NCBI RefSeq assembly: GCF_002115725.1
Contig: NZ_JFKD01000004.1
Span: 1-64,000 of the forward strand
Source: Marivita cryptomonadis
GTDB taxonomy: Bacteria > Pseudomonadota > Alphaproteobacteria > Rhodobacterales > Rhodobacteraceae
Length of the DNA: 64,000 nucleotides
Reading direction: 5' to 3'
Of the stretch, positions 44,295 through 53,065 are shown piece by piece (position 1 is the stretch's first letter; each line of letters opens with the position of its first letter). Position numbers and translations under genes: made by a program. The notes below the pieces were generated by a model. The model had not been told where the DNA came from and did no database searches. It saw nothing but the letters and a program-made list of their open reading frames with translations.

Positions 44295-44326
44295 GCGCGG
44301 GGCGGCACGTCCGCCTCGCGCGTTTT
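44295..44326 (+). terminator. Attenuator-like hairpin after the binding-protein gene
   Basis: The arms at 44295-44305 and 44311-44321 pair over 11 positions, including one G-T pair, with a five-base CACGT loop, and are followed by GTTTT. It lies 15 bases after the binding-protein stop. It probably stops part of transcription so that the receptor is made in excess over the downstream permeases. Confidence 0.6.
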
Positions 44327-44350
44327 GTACGTTTCAAAAGAAAAATAGGG

Positions 44351-45157
44351 ATGGGCGAGATGGCAGGAGTCTCGGGTCGGTCGTGTATCGTGACCGGTGC
44401 AGCGCAAGGCATTGGCCGCGCGATTGGTGAAGCGCTCTTGGTCGAAGGCGCGAATGTCTGTTTTGCGGACATCAACGCGGGAAAAGTATCTGAAGTCGCT
44501 GATGCAAACGCGGAACGGGCGGCGCAAGCCGGTTGCAAGGTGACGCACGCATCCGTTGATGTGACTGACCGCGATCAGGTCAAGGCGATGATCGCCCACG
44601 CGGTCGATACCTTTGGACGGCTCGACGTCAAGTTCAACAATGCAGGTGTGAACAAGCCGATGAATTTCCTCGACGTGACCGAGGATAACTGGAATTTCAT
44701 CATGGGGATCAACGGGCTGGGCTGCATGATCGGCATGCAGGAAGCCGCCCGGCAGATGATCGCCCAAGGTGGTGGTGGCAAGATCATAAACACGGCAAGC
44801 ATCGCCAGCCGCCAAGGGTTCGACAATGTCGCACCGTATTGCGCAAGCAAATGGGCCGTCGTATCGCTGACGCAGTCCGGTGCGCGCGACTTGGCCAAAC
44901 ATGATATCACTGTGACGGGGTTCGCCCCCGGTGTCGTTGCAACCGAGATGTGGGAACAGGTCGATCAGGATCTGATGGCAATAGGGGCCGCAGAACGCCC
45001 CGGTCAGGCGATGGAAGAGTTCTCGTCCGAGATTTTGAAAGGACGCGTTGCACGTCCTGAAGACATCACCGGAACGACGACGTTTCTGGCTTCTTCCGCC
45101 AGTGACTACATGACCGGCCAGATCGTGATGATCGACGGTGGAATGACTTTGGTGTGA
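44351..45157 (+). CDS. Short-chain dehydrogenase, butanediol/polyol dehydrogenase-like (copy 2)
   Basis: This is a roughly 268-residue SDR with TGAAQGIG, NNAGV, NTASIASRQG, YCASK and DYMTGQIVMIDGG. The PGVVATEMWEQVDQDL segment matches the SDR at 40466-41275 and the meso-butanediol/acetoin dehydrogenase group. It lies between the binding protein and permease genes, which ties it to the transported substrate. The start may be ATG 44351 or 44360; neither has an ideal ribosome site, and a longer in-frame extension runs back into the previous gene. Confidence 0.86.
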   Translation: MGEMAGVSGRSCIVTGAAQGIGRAIGEALLVEGANVCFADINAGKVSEVADANAERAAQAGCKVTHASVDVTDRDQVKAMIAHAVDTFGRLDVKFNNAGVNKPMNFLDVTEDNWNFIMGINGLGCMIGMQEAARQMIAQGGGGKIINTASIASRQGFDNVAPYCASKWAVVSLTQSGARDLAKHDITVTGFAPGVVATEMWEQVDQDLMAIGAAERPGQAMEEFSSEILKGRVARPEDITGTTTFLASSASDYMTGQIVMIDGGMTLV

Positions 45158-45190
45158 CGGCGATCCCGCCCGCACCTTTGGGAGGAACAC

Positions 45191-46165
45191 ATGGCAGAAC
45201 TGACGAAACAGGGCATCGGAAGAGTCCTTGCCAAACAGGGCATCCTGATTGCCTTTGTCGTTTTCATGATCGGCTTTGCGCTGGCCAATCCACGCTTTAT
45301 CGCAGTGGACAATATCTCGGGCGTGATCCGCTCTTCAGCCATTCTTGGCGTGATGGCCCTGGGTGTCACATTTGTGGTGATCGGTGGAAATCTTGATCTG
45401 TCTGTCGGATCGATGATGTCTTTCTCGACCATTGTGGTGCTGGATCTGCACGACAAGATCGGGCCGACACTGGCGATCCCGGCGATGTTTGGGCTGACCC
45501 TTGGGTTGGGGGCCTTCATCGGGTTTCTTGTCGGGTATCTCAAACTCAATTCACTGATCGTCACGCTTGGCATGCTTTCGGCCATCCACGGGCTGACATT
45601 GACGTGGTCCGGCGGTCAAAACATGGACATCGCCGACAAAAGCGGCACGTGGTTCTCGGTCTTTGGACAAGGCAACATTGCAGGTGTGCCGGTGCCGATC
45701 CTGATCTTCGCCGGACTTGCGATCGTTCTGAGCCTCATTCTGTCCAAGACCCCCTTTGGCCGTAAGGTCTATGCGGTCGGTGGCAACGGCAAGGCGGCAA
45801 CGTTCTCGGGCATCCCGCGTGCGCGCATCGTGTTTCTGACCTACCTGATCTCGTCCTTTTGCGTGGCCTGTGCCGGTCTCTTGCAAGCCAGCCGAAGCCT
45901 TGGCAGCCAGAATACTGTGGGGCAGGGGCTAGAACTTGAAGTGCTCGCGGCAGTCATTCTTGGTGGCGCGTCGCTGCTGGGTGGGTCGGGGACCATCTTC
46001 AAAACCGTGATCGGCGTTCTGATCCTTGGCTTTATCCAGAATGGACTTCTGCTCATGGGCCTCGCGTTTTACGTCCAGTACGTCGTCACATGGGTGATCA
46101 TCATCCTTGCAGTCTGGCTGGATATCGCGGCCAAGCGCGGCCGTCTGTTGTCGCAGATCGCGTAG
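45191..46165 (+). CDS. CUT2 ABC transporter permease 1
   Basis: This 324-residue polytopic protein is of RbsC type, with LGVTFVVIGGNLDLSVGS, the conserved loop before the second half of the protein, and EVLAAVILGGASLLGGSGTI. About nine hydrophobic segments are visible. GGGAGGA precedes the ATG. The next permease starts 12 bases after its stop, so the transporter has two different permeases rather than a homodimer. Confidence 0.92.
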   Translation: MAELTKQGIGRVLAKQGILIAFVVFMIGFALANPRFIAVDNISGVIRSSAILGVMALGVTFVVIGGNLDLSVGSMMSFSTIVVLDLHDKIGPTLAIPAMFGLTLGLGAFIGFLVGYLKLNSLIVTLGMLSAIHGLTLTWSGGQNMDIADKSGTWFSVFGQGNIAGVPVPILIFAGLAIVLSLILSKTPFGRKVYAVGGNGKAATFSGIPRARIVFLTYLISSFCVACAGLLQASRSLGSQNTVGQGLELEVLAAVILGGASLLGGSGTIFKTVIGVLILGFIQNGLLLMGLAFYVQYVVTWVIIILAVWLDIAAKRGRLLSQIA

Positions 46166-46176
46166 GGAGCAGAGTG

Positions 46177-47169
46177 ATGAACAAGGACACCCTTCTCAAG
46201 CAAGGCGCTATTTGGGCCTTCATCGTGGTCGAGTTGATCTTCTTTTCGATCGCGGGCTCGTACCTGTCGGTCTCGGACAGCGCCTTCATGGATTTCGACA
46301 ACATGCTGTTGCTGCTCAAGCAATCTGCACCCATCGGGATCATCGCGTTGGGCATGACGATCATCATGATCAACGGCAATATCGACCTGTCGGTCGGTGC
46401 CACCTATGCCTTGTCGGCCATCATCCTTCTGGACAGCATGACGTGGCCCTTCATGCAGGCAATGGGCGATTGGGCGATCCCACTGGCCTGGGTGTTTGCC
46501 CTGCTGACAGGAACCATTCTGGGTGCGATCAACGGTTTGATCGTGTGGAAGACCGGTGTCGATGCCTTCATCGTGACACTTGGGTCCATGCTTGGCTATC
46601 GCGGCTTGGTCTTCATGTATAATGGTGAACAACCCACCAGCCACCTGAACTGGACGCTCGTCGACTTTGCCGAAGCGCAGTTTCTGGGCCTGCACACCGC
46701 GACGTGGTTCCTGTTGGGCGCGGCCTTGCTGCTGTGGCTGTTGATGACCAAGACGGTACATGGCCGCAACGCCTATGCCATCGGCAACAATCGCGAAGCA
46801 GCCGTGAACGCCGGTATCCGCGTCGGCCCGCATTTCCTGTGGAATTTCATGCTGATCGGGTTTCTCGCATCCTTGTCTGCGGTGGTGTTCTACTCGGAAT
46901 CCGGCTCGGTGAACCCGAATGATGGGATGCTCTATGAACTCTGGGCAATCACGGCGGTTGTGCTGGGTGGAACCAAGCTCACCGGCGGCTACGGGTCGAT
47001 CATTTCCACCCTCGGCGGCGTCATCGCGATCCAGCTTTTGCGCAAAGGTCTGGGCCATATCGGGGCCGACACGGAAACCGTGAACCTTGTCATCGGTCTG
47101 ATCCTGATCGCCGTCTTGTTCTTGGATCGCCAGTTGAACCGCAAGGGCAAAGAGGAGTTGAAGACATGA
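46177..47169 (+). CDS. CUT2 ABC transporter permease 2
   Basis: This 330-residue RbsC-type permease has IALGMTIIMINGNIDLSVGA and LWAITAVVLGGTKLTGGYGS. I chose ATG 46177, preceded by TAGGGAG, rather than an in-frame start inside the previous gene. It overlaps the ATPase gene by four bases. With permease 1 it would form the membrane channel. Confidence 0.92.
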   Translation: MNKDTLLKQGAIWAFIVVELIFFSIAGSYLSVSDSAFMDFDNMLLLLKQSAPIGIIALGMTIIMINGNIDLSVGATYALSAIILLDSMTWPFMQAMGDWAIPLAWVFALLTGTILGAINGLIVWKTGVDAFIVTLGSMLGYRGLVFMYNGEQPTSHLNWTLVDFAEAQFLGLHTATWFLLGAALLLWLLMTKTVHGRNAYAIGNNREAAVNAGIRVGPHFLWNFMLIGFLASLSAVVFYSESGSVNPNDGMLYELWAITAVVLGGTKLTGGYGSIISTLGGVIAIQLLRKGLGHIGADTETVNLVIGLILIAVLFLDRQLNRKGKEELKT

Positions 47170-48677
47170 CCGATCAAACCCCGGTTCTGCGGCTTGAAGA
47201 CATCGTCAAGACTTTCCCCGGTGTCCGCGCCTTGGACGGCGTGTCGTTTAGCGTCCTGCCCGGTGAGGTGCACGCGCTGATGGGTGAAAACGGCGCGGGC
47301 AAGTCCACGCTGATGAAGGTGCTGGGCGGTATCCTGCAACCCAACGAAGGCCGCATCTTCATCGAAGAAGAACCAACGGTGATGACCACCCCGGTGCAGG
47401 CCAAAGCCAAGGGCGTGGTGTTTATCCATCAGGAACTCAGCCTTGCCGACGAATTGACCGTGGCCGAAAACATTTGGCTTGGCGAACTGCCGCTAAAATC
47501 CTTTGGTCGTGTCAACTGGGCTAAGCTTTACGAAGACACAAACGCCATCCTCAAAACGCTCAATGTCGGGTTTGACGCGAAAACGCGGGTTGGGGACCTA
47601 TCGATCGCCAACCAGCAAATGGTCGAGATTGCCCGCGCCCTGACGGTCGACCCCAAGGCGGTGATCTTTGATGAGCCGACCGCGTCTCTGACAGATGCCG
47701 AAAAGGTGGTCTTGTTCGATGTGATTTCGGACCTGCAATCCAAAGGCGTCGGCATCATCTATATCTCGCATCGGATGGAAGAGATCTTCAAGATCACCGA
47801 CCGGATCAGCGTTCTGCGCGACGGTCAGTATCGCGGCACTCTGAACACCCGCGAGACAGATGAAGAAGAAGTCACAAAACTGATGATCGGGCGCAGCCTT
47901 GATCTGTCGCGCAACGAAAGCCATCACGAAATGGGCGATGTGGCTCTCGAAGTGCGCGGGCTAAGCTGCGGCAAGCTTTATCAGGATGTAAGCTTTAACG
48001 TCCGCAAAGGCGAGGTTCTGGGTTTTTACGGTCTGGTCGGCGCAGGCCGGACCGAGATTGCCGAGACCCTATTTGGGCTTCGCGATCCCTCTGCCGGGCA
48101 AATCTTGCTGAACGGGCAAGAGGTGCGGATCAAATCGCCAATCGACGCAATTGCCAACGGAATTTCCCTTGTTCCCGAAGACCGAAAGGGGCAGGGGCTT
48201 GTTCTTGGCATGAACTGCCGGGACAACATGACCTTGCCGCAGGTCGATGACCTGACAGCGGGTCCGTTTGTCAGCGATGGCGCTGAGATCGCCATTTTTG
48301 ATCAATACCGCGACAAGCTGGACATCCGCACACCTGGTTGGCGACAGACCGTCGGCAACCTCTCGGGTGGCAACCAGCAGAAGATCGTTATTGGTAAGTG
48401 GCTGTCGATGCGTCCCGAAGTGCTGATCGTGGATGAACCCACACGCGGTATCGACGTTGGCTCCAAATCCGAGATCCACAACCTGATCCGCGATCTGGCG
48501 GCGCAGGGCTATGCGGTGATTGTCATCAGTTCGGAAATGCCAGAAGTGCTGCATGTGTCCGACCGGATCGTAGCGATGTATTCCGGTAAGGTCATGCGCG
48601 AATTCACCTCGGACGAGGTGACAGAAGACAGCCTTATCCAAGCCATCTCCGGGATCACTGCCGACAAGGTCGCCTGA
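47166..48677 (+). CDS. CUT2 ABC transporter double ATPase, RbsA type
   Basis: This 503-residue protein has two tandem ABC domains. The first carries the Walker A motif GENGAGKSTLMKVLGG near residue 40, the Walker B-type VIFDEPTASLTDAEK and a signature-like LSIANQQMVEIARAL. The second has the degenerate Walker A GLVGAGRTEIAETLFG and LSGGNQQKIVIGKWL, as is normal for RbsA proteins. It energises uptake through the two permeases. Confidence 0.94.
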   Translation: MTDQTPVLRLEDIVKTFPGVRALDGVSFSVLPGEVHALMGENGAGKSTLMKVLGGILQPNEGRIFIEEEPTVMTTPVQAKAKGVVFIHQELSLADELTVAENIWLGELPLKSFGRVNWAKLYEDTNAILKTLNVGFDAKTRVGDLSIANQQMVEIARALTVDPKAVIFDEPTASLTDAEKVVLFDVISDLQSKGVGIIYISHRMEEIFKITDRISVLRDGQYRGTLNTRETDEEEVTKLMIGRSLDLSRNESHHEMGDVALEVRGLSCGKLYQDVSFNVRKGEVLGFYGLVGAGRTEIAETLFGLRDPSAGQILLNGQEVRIKSPIDAIANGISLVPEDRKGQGLVLGMNCRDNMTLPQVDDLTAGPFVSDGAEIAIFDQYRDKLDIRTPGWRQTVGNLSGGNQQKIVIGKWLSMRPEVLIVDEPTRGIDVGSKSEIHNLIRDLAAQGYAVIVISSEMPEVLHVSDRIVAMYSGKVMREFTSDEVTEDSLIQAISGITADKVA

Positions 48678-48678
48678 G

Positions 48679-49548
48679 ATGCGCGTCGGATTCGCGGGGC
48701 TGGGCCGTATGGGTTCGCATATGGCCGCGAACCTTGTGGCCGCAGGACATGTGGTCACTGCTTGGAACAGGTCACCCGACAAGGCGCGGACGCTGGCAGA
48801 CAAAACAGGTTGCGCCGTTGCGCAGACTCCAGCTGCTCTCACAAATGCGTCCGATGTCGTGGTAACCATGCTGGCCGATGACCCGTCCTCAGATGTGGTG
48901 CATCTGGGGCCGGACGGGTTGTTCGCGGGGCAGGGCGCGCGGGTGTTCATCGAAATGGGCACGATGTCGCCCGATCACATACGATCGCTGGCCAAGGCTG
49001 CACCCGAGGGCTGCACGGTGATCGACGCGCCAGTGTCCGGAGCCACACAAGCGGCGGCGGATGCGCAGCTTTTGATCATGGCCGGATGTTCGGAAGACAC
49101 AGCAGGGCCGCTGCGCCCAGTCTTCGATGCGCTGGGACGCAAGACGATCTGTCTTGGCCAGACAGGCGCAGGTGCTGTGATGAAACTCGCGGTCAATTCG
49201 CTGATCCACGGACTGAACCAGACCTTGGCCGAAGCTCTGACCCTGAGCGAGGCGGCTGGGATCGCGCCCGCAGCCGCGTTCGAAGTGATCGAAAACAGTG
49301 CGGCGGCGGCCCCGATGCTGTCCTACCGCAAACCGCTTTACCTGAACGAAGCCGATCACGACGTGACCTTCACTGTGTCCCTTGCCCGCAAGGACATGGA
49401 GGTCACCGCCTCACTGGCCGCATCTCTTGGTACTTTGATGCCGCAAGGCGCGGTAACGCTCGATACGCTGCGCCGGGCAGAGCAAGCCGGTTTCGGCGCA
49501 CGCGACATGGCGGCGATGTTGAACTTCATGCGAAAGGACTCTGAATGA
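48679..49548 (+). CDS. 3-hydroxyisobutyrate-dehydrogenase-family oxidoreductase
   Basis: This 289-residue beta-hydroxyacid dehydrogenase has the N-terminal VGFAGLGRMGSHMAANLVAA, the substrate loop DAPVSGATQAAADAQL and the catalytic-lysine region GAGAVMKLAVN. The family oxidises beta-hydroxy acids or reduces tartronate semialdehyde. It starts one base after the ATPase stop and overlaps the ThuA gene by four bases, so it belongs to the same catabolic operon. The exact substrate is unknown. Confidence 0.88.
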   Translation: MRVGFAGLGRMGSHMAANLVAAGHVVTAWNRSPDKARTLADKTGCAVAQTPAALTNASDVVVTMLADDPSSDVVHLGPDGLFAGQGARVFIEMGTMSPDHIRSLAKAAPEGCTVIDAPVSGATQAAADAQLLIMAGCSEDTAGPLRPVFDALGRKTICLGQTGAGAVMKLAVNSLIHGLNQTLAEALTLSEAAGIAPAAAFEVIENSAAAAPMLSYRKPLYLNEADHDVTFTVSLARKDMEVTASLAASLGTLMPQGAVTLDTLRRAEQAGFGARDMAAMLNFMRKDSE

Positions 49549-50258
49549 AAGCCGCGCTTTTTGTCGGTGGCTGGGAAGGCCACACGCCCACACATTTCGC
49601 CGATTGGTATGAAGATCTGTTGAAGACCAACGGGTTCGAGGTTGACGTTTACGACACGCTCGAACCATTGGAACGCCCCGATGATCTGGCCGACCTCGAT
49701 CTGATCACTCCGATCTGGTCTTCCGCAAGGTCGGGCCATCAAGAAGAGTTTGGCAACATGACCAAACTGCAGGAAGACGGATTGCTCAAGCTCATCGGCA
49801 ATGGCTGCGGGCTGGCAGGGTGGCACGGACATATGGGCGATGCGTTCCGCGACCGGCCCACATATCACTTTCTCATCGGTGGGCAGTTTGTTGCGCACCC
49901 GCCGGGATGGCCCGACAACCTGCAACCGCGCGAGGATTATATTAACTACGACGTGAGCATCTGCCAGCCGGATCACCCGCTGGTCGAAGGCATCCGCAGT
50001 TTCCGCATCACATCAGAGCAGTATTACATGCTGACAGATCCGTCGAACAATGTGCTCGCCACGACCACCTTTTCCGGCGATCACCTATGGTGGATCGAAG
50101 GCACGGTGATCCCCGTCACGTGGACCAGGCGCTGGGACAAAGGGCGGGTGTTCTATTGCTCGATCGGCCACGAACTGGACGATCTGAAAGTGCCGCAAGT
50201 GACCGAGATGATCCGGCGTGGGGCCATCTGGGCGGCAGAGGGCAAGGCGATCGCCTGA
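49545..50258 (+). CDS. ThuA-family protein
   Basis: This 237-residue protein has the ThuA (trehalose utilisation, GATase1-like) fold, seen in ALFVGGWEGHTPTHFADWY, GNGCGLAGWHGHMGDAFRD, DHPLVEGIRSFRI and the ending RGAIWAAEGKA. ThuA proteins occur in sugar-oxidation operons, where they are linked to 3-keto-sugar metabolism, but their chemistry is poorly defined. It is the last gene of the transporter operon and converges with cyanase. Confidence 0.87.
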   Translation: MKAALFVGGWEGHTPTHFADWYEDLLKTNGFEVDVYDTLEPLERPDDLADLDLITPIWSSARSGHQEEFGNMTKLQEDGLLKLIGNGCGLAGWHGHMGDAFRDRPTYHFLIGGQFVAHPPGWPDNLQPREDYINYDVSICQPDHPLVEGIRSFRITSEQYYMLTDPSNNVLATTTFSGDHLWWIEGTVIPVTWTRRWDKGRVFYCSIGHELDDLKVPQVTEMIRRGAIWAAEGKAIA

Positions 50259-50266
50259 CCCAAAGA

Positions 50267-50298
50267 GCGCCGCCCGATCCGCAAGAACCGGGCAGCGC
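50267..50298. terminator. Stem-loop between convergent ThuA and cynS genes
   Basis: GCGCCGCCCG at 50267-50276 pairs with CGGGCAGCGC at 50289-50298, with one mismatch and a 12-base loop. It fills the 48-base gap between two convergent genes, where a bidirectional terminator is expected. No T-run is present on either side, so efficiency is uncertain. Confidence 0.45.
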
Positions 50299-50306
50299 AG
50301 GCTGGC

Positions 50307-50777
50307 TTACCAGGAATTATAAGCCAGATACTTGCCCGACATCTCCAGCTTCACACGGTCGCCTTTTTCATGCGGCACGCGCGTCAGCTGCATGTCAAAG
50401 TCGATGGCCGACATGATGCCGGTGCCGAACTTTTCCTCGATCAGCGCCTTGATGGTTGGGCCGTAGACGCCGACGATCTCATAGAGGCGGTAGATGCAGG
50501 GATCGGTCGGAACCGACTGTTCCCAGACCTTGGTGGGCGGCTCTTCCAGCACGCTGGCGGCCTCTTGCGGCAGGCCCATCACTGACACCAGCGCTTCTGC
50601 CTTGTCCTTGGGAAAGGCGTTCATCCCCATACAGGCCGAATGTGTCCAGATCGGAGACATGTCGATCTTCTCGGCGATGCCCTCCCATGTCATGCCCGCC
50701 TGCTTCTTGGCGGACAGGATCATCATCGTCACGTCTTCCTTGGTCATCATGACTGGCACCTCGTAATTGTCTTTCAT
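50307..50777 (-). CDS. cynS: Cyanate hydratase (cyanase)
   Basis: This 156-residue enzyme converts cyanate plus bicarbonate to ammonia and carbon dioxide. Catalytic residues Arg97, Glu100 and Ser123 lie in CIYRLYEIVGVYGP and GTGIMSAIDF and match Arg96, Glu99 and Ser122 of the Escherichia coli enzyme. The N-terminal helical domain and C-terminal GKYLAYNSW-type ending are present. It is the last gene of a leftward operon with a nitrate/cyanate-type ABC importer, which implies use of cyanate as a nitrogen source or detoxification. Confidence 0.97.
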   Translation of the reverse strand: MKDNYEVPVMMTKEDVTMMILSAKKQAGMTWEGIAEKIDMSPIWTHSACMGMNAFPKDKAEALVSVMGLPQEAASVLEEPPTKVWEQSVPTDPCIYRLYEIVGVYGPTIKALIEEKFGTGIMSAIDFDMQLTRVPHEKGDRVKLEMSGKYLAYNSW

Positions 50778-50814
50778 TGGGGTTCCTCCTTGGTCGTATG
50801 TTAAATCTTGCGTG

Positions 50815-51294
50815 TCAGAGCCCGAGATCCGTCAGGCCCGGATGGTCGTCAGGGCGGCGGCCCTGCGGCCAGTGAAACAGGCGATCGGCCACCGCGATGG
50901 GAACGTCGTTGATCGAGGCGTGGCGCACGGCCATGTACCCCAGCGCGTCGAATTCCCAGTTCTCGTTGCCGTAGGCACGGAACCACTGACCACTTTCGTC
51001 ATGCCATTCGTAGCAAAAGCGCACGGCAATCCGGTTGCCGTCATGCACCCAGATTTCCTTGATCAGGCGGTAGCCATTTTCCTTGGCCCACTTGGCGGTC
51101 AGGAAAACCTCGACCTCGGCCCGCCCATTCAGAAACGTGTCGCGGTTACGCCACGCCGTGTCCCGCGTATAGGCCAGCGCCACCTTGGCTGGATCGCGGC
51201 TGTTCCACGCGTCCTCTGCCATCCGCACCTTCTGTACCGCGTCCTCGAACGAGAACGGGGGTAGGGGCGCACGCGGGGTTTCCTGATGTGTCAC
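50815..51294 (-). CDS. DUF1348 NTF2-like protein
   Basis: This 159-residue protein belongs to the DUF1348 group of the SnoaL/NTF2-like fold. Recognisable segments are [42 protein letters not shown] and [17 protein letters not shown]. Function is unproven for the family. It lies between the ABC ATPase and cynS in the cyanate operon, 17 bases after the ATPase stop and 37 bases before the cyanase start. That position suggests a role tied to cyanate or to a related nitrile or isocyanate compound, but the sequence gives no direct evidence. Confidence 0.82.
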   Translation of the reverse strand: MTHQETPRAPLPPFSFEDAVQKVRMAEDAWNSRDPAKVALAYTRDTAWRNRDTFLNGRAEVEVFLTAKWAKENGYRLIKEIWVHDGNRIAVRFCYEWHDESGQWFRAYGNENWEFDALGYMAVRHASINDVPIAVADRLFHWPQGRRPDDHPGLTDLGL

Positions 51295-51311
51295 AATCGT
51301 ATTCCAGAGGT

Positions 51312-52214
51312 TCAGTCGTTCACCGCCCGCAAGGGCGGCGGTGCGCTGGGTTCGTCTTCGGCGGTTGTCTTGTCGATCCGCACGGTTTCCGGTCGCTGAT
51401 CGGCATCGTCGCTTTGCTTGCCCGCCAGTTCCTTGGAGCGTTGGCCAAGGAAGTGCACCAGATGGTTGCGGATCGCATAGTAGTTCGGATGTTCCACGAT
51501 CTCGGTCCGGGTACGCGGACGCGGAATGGTGATCTCGACCGACTCCGCCACACGCGCAAACGGCCCGTTGGTCATCAGCAAGATGCGGTCCGCCAGTAGG
51601 ATCGCCTCGTCGATGTCATGGGTGATCATGAACACCGTCTGCTCGGTGCCGGCCCAGACCTTGATCAGCTCTTCCTGAATGGTGCCCCGTGTCAGCGCGT
51701 CCAGCGCACCGAACGGTTCATCCAGAAGCAGCAGCTTGGGCTGGTTGGCAAAGGCCCGTGCAATCGACACACGCTGGCGCATGCCACCCGACAACTGGCT
51801 GGGTTTGCGGTGCACGACGTCACCTTCAAGACCAACCTTGGCAAGGTAGTCGCGGGCGTGCGCTTCGACTTGCTCGACACTCCAATCCGGGTGGCGTGCC
51901 TTGACGCCAAAGGTCACGTTCTTGAGCGCCGACAACCACGGCAGCAGCGAATAGTTCTGGAACACCACGCCGCGGTCCAGTGATGGTCCGGATACTTCGA
52001 ACCCGTCCATCTTGACCACGCCAGAAGACGGTTCGGCCAATCCGGCAAGGATGTTCATGATCGTCGACTTGCCACAACCGGAATGACCAAGGATGCAAAC
52101 GAACTCGCCTTTTTCGATCCCGAAGCTGGCGTTTTCGAAGACGGTCATCGTGCCGCCTTGGCCATCCGGGTAGTGCTGGGTCAATCGCTCGATACTGAGA
52201 AAAGGTTTCGCCAT
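51312..52214 (-). CDS. Nitrate/cyanate-type ABC transporter ATPase
   Basis: This 300-residue ATPase has the Walker A motif [16 protein letters not shown], the signature [14 protein letters not shown] and [17 protein letters not shown]. It is of the NrtD/CynD/SsuB type. I chose ATG 52214, with AAGGAGA seven bases upstream, over a 46-codon longer reading that overlaps the permease gene. It has a C-terminal polar extension of about 40 residues beyond the usual NrtD end. Confidence 0.92.
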   Translation of the reverse strand: MAKPFLSIERLTQHYPDGQGGTMTVFENASFGIEKGEFVCILGHSGCGKSTIMNILAGLAEPSSGVVKMDGFEVSGPSLDRGVVFQNYSLLPWLSALKNVTFGVKARHPDWSVEQVEAHARDYLAKVGLEGDVVHRKPSQLSGGMRQRVSIARAFANQPKLLLLDEPFGALDALTRGTIQEELIKVWAGTEQTVFMITHDIDEAILLADRILLMTNGPFARVAESVEITIPRPRTRTEIVEHPNYYAIRNHLVHFLGQRSKELAGKQSDDADQRPETVRIDKTTAEDEPSAPPPLRAVND

Positions 52215-52225
52215 GAGGTGTCTCC

Positions 52226-53062
52226 TTATTCGGCATAGGCGACAGCGCGCTGCAGGACGCCAAAGGCCGAGTCCAGCAACATGCCGACAACGCCGATCAT
52301 GAGGATTGAAAAGATGACTGAGGTCAGGTCGAGATTGTTCCACTCGTTCCAAACGTAGTAGCCGATGCCTGTTCCGCCCACGAGCATCTCAGCCGCGACA
52401 ATGACCAGCCACGCGATGCCGATGGAAATCCGCATGCCTGTAACGATTGTGGGGGCAGCGGCGGGCAGGATCACGGTGAACGCGGTTTTGAGAGGGCCAA
52501 GTTCATGCGTACGTGCCACATTCACCCAGTCCTTGCGTACCCCGGCCACGCCAAACGCCGTGTTCAGCAACATCGGCCAGATCGAACAGACGAAGATGAC
52601 AAAGATTGCTGACGCCTCTGAATCCTGAATGATGAACAGGGCAAGCGGCATCCATGCCAGCGGCGAGATGGGCCGCAGCACCTGAATGAACGGGTTGAAC
52701 GCTTTGTACGCGATCTGGCTCATCCCGATGAGGAAGCCCAACGGAATAGCGACCAGCGCAGCCAAGAAATATCCAGTCAGAACGCGGTAGATCGAGTACC
52801 CGATCTGGATACCGATCCCCTTATCGTTGGGGCCTGCGTCATAAAACGGGTTGGACAGTTCCGCCCATGCCTTGGCGATCACCTGACTGGGCGGGGGGAC
52901 ACCCGCTTTTTGGGCACCCCCACCTGTGAGACGCTCATATTCGGTAAGCTCGCCCACTGCCTTTTGCGCCGGAATGGCGGCCTCCCAGATCAGGAGGCCC
53001 ACCACCAGCATGGCAATCGACAAGATCGCGGCGCGCTTGTTGATTGAAAGACTGTCCAACAT
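52226..53062 (-). CDS. Nitrate/cyanate-type ABC transporter permease
   Basis: This 278-residue membrane protein of the NrtB/SsuC type has about six hydrophobic segments. The conserved binding-protein-dependent transport loop near the C-terminal half reads LPAAAPTIVTGMRISIGIAW. It starts three bases after the binding-protein gene ends and is followed by the ATPase after 11 bases. A periplasmic loop after the first segment contains LTEYERLTGGGA, as in nitrate/cyanate permeases. Confidence 0.92.
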   Translation of the reverse strand: MLDSLSINKRAAILSIAMLVVGLLIWEAAIPAQKAVGELTEYERLTGGGAQKAGVPPPSQVIAKAWAELSNPFYDAGPNDKGIGIQIGYSIYRVLTGYFLAALVAIPLGFLIGMSQIAYKAFNPFIQVLRPISPLAWMPLALFIIQDSEASAIFVIFVCSIWPMLLNTAFGVAGVRKDWVNVARTHELGPLKTAFTVILPAAAPTIVTGMRISIGIAWLVIVAAEMLVGGTGIGYYVWNEWNNLDLTSVIFSILMIGVVGMLLDSAFGVLQRAVAYAE

Positions 53063-53065
53063 GGA

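Noticed and set aside
50267..50298. Possible small RNA gene between ThuA and cynS
   Set aside because: The 48-base gap holds only a simple stem-loop, better explained as a convergent terminator.
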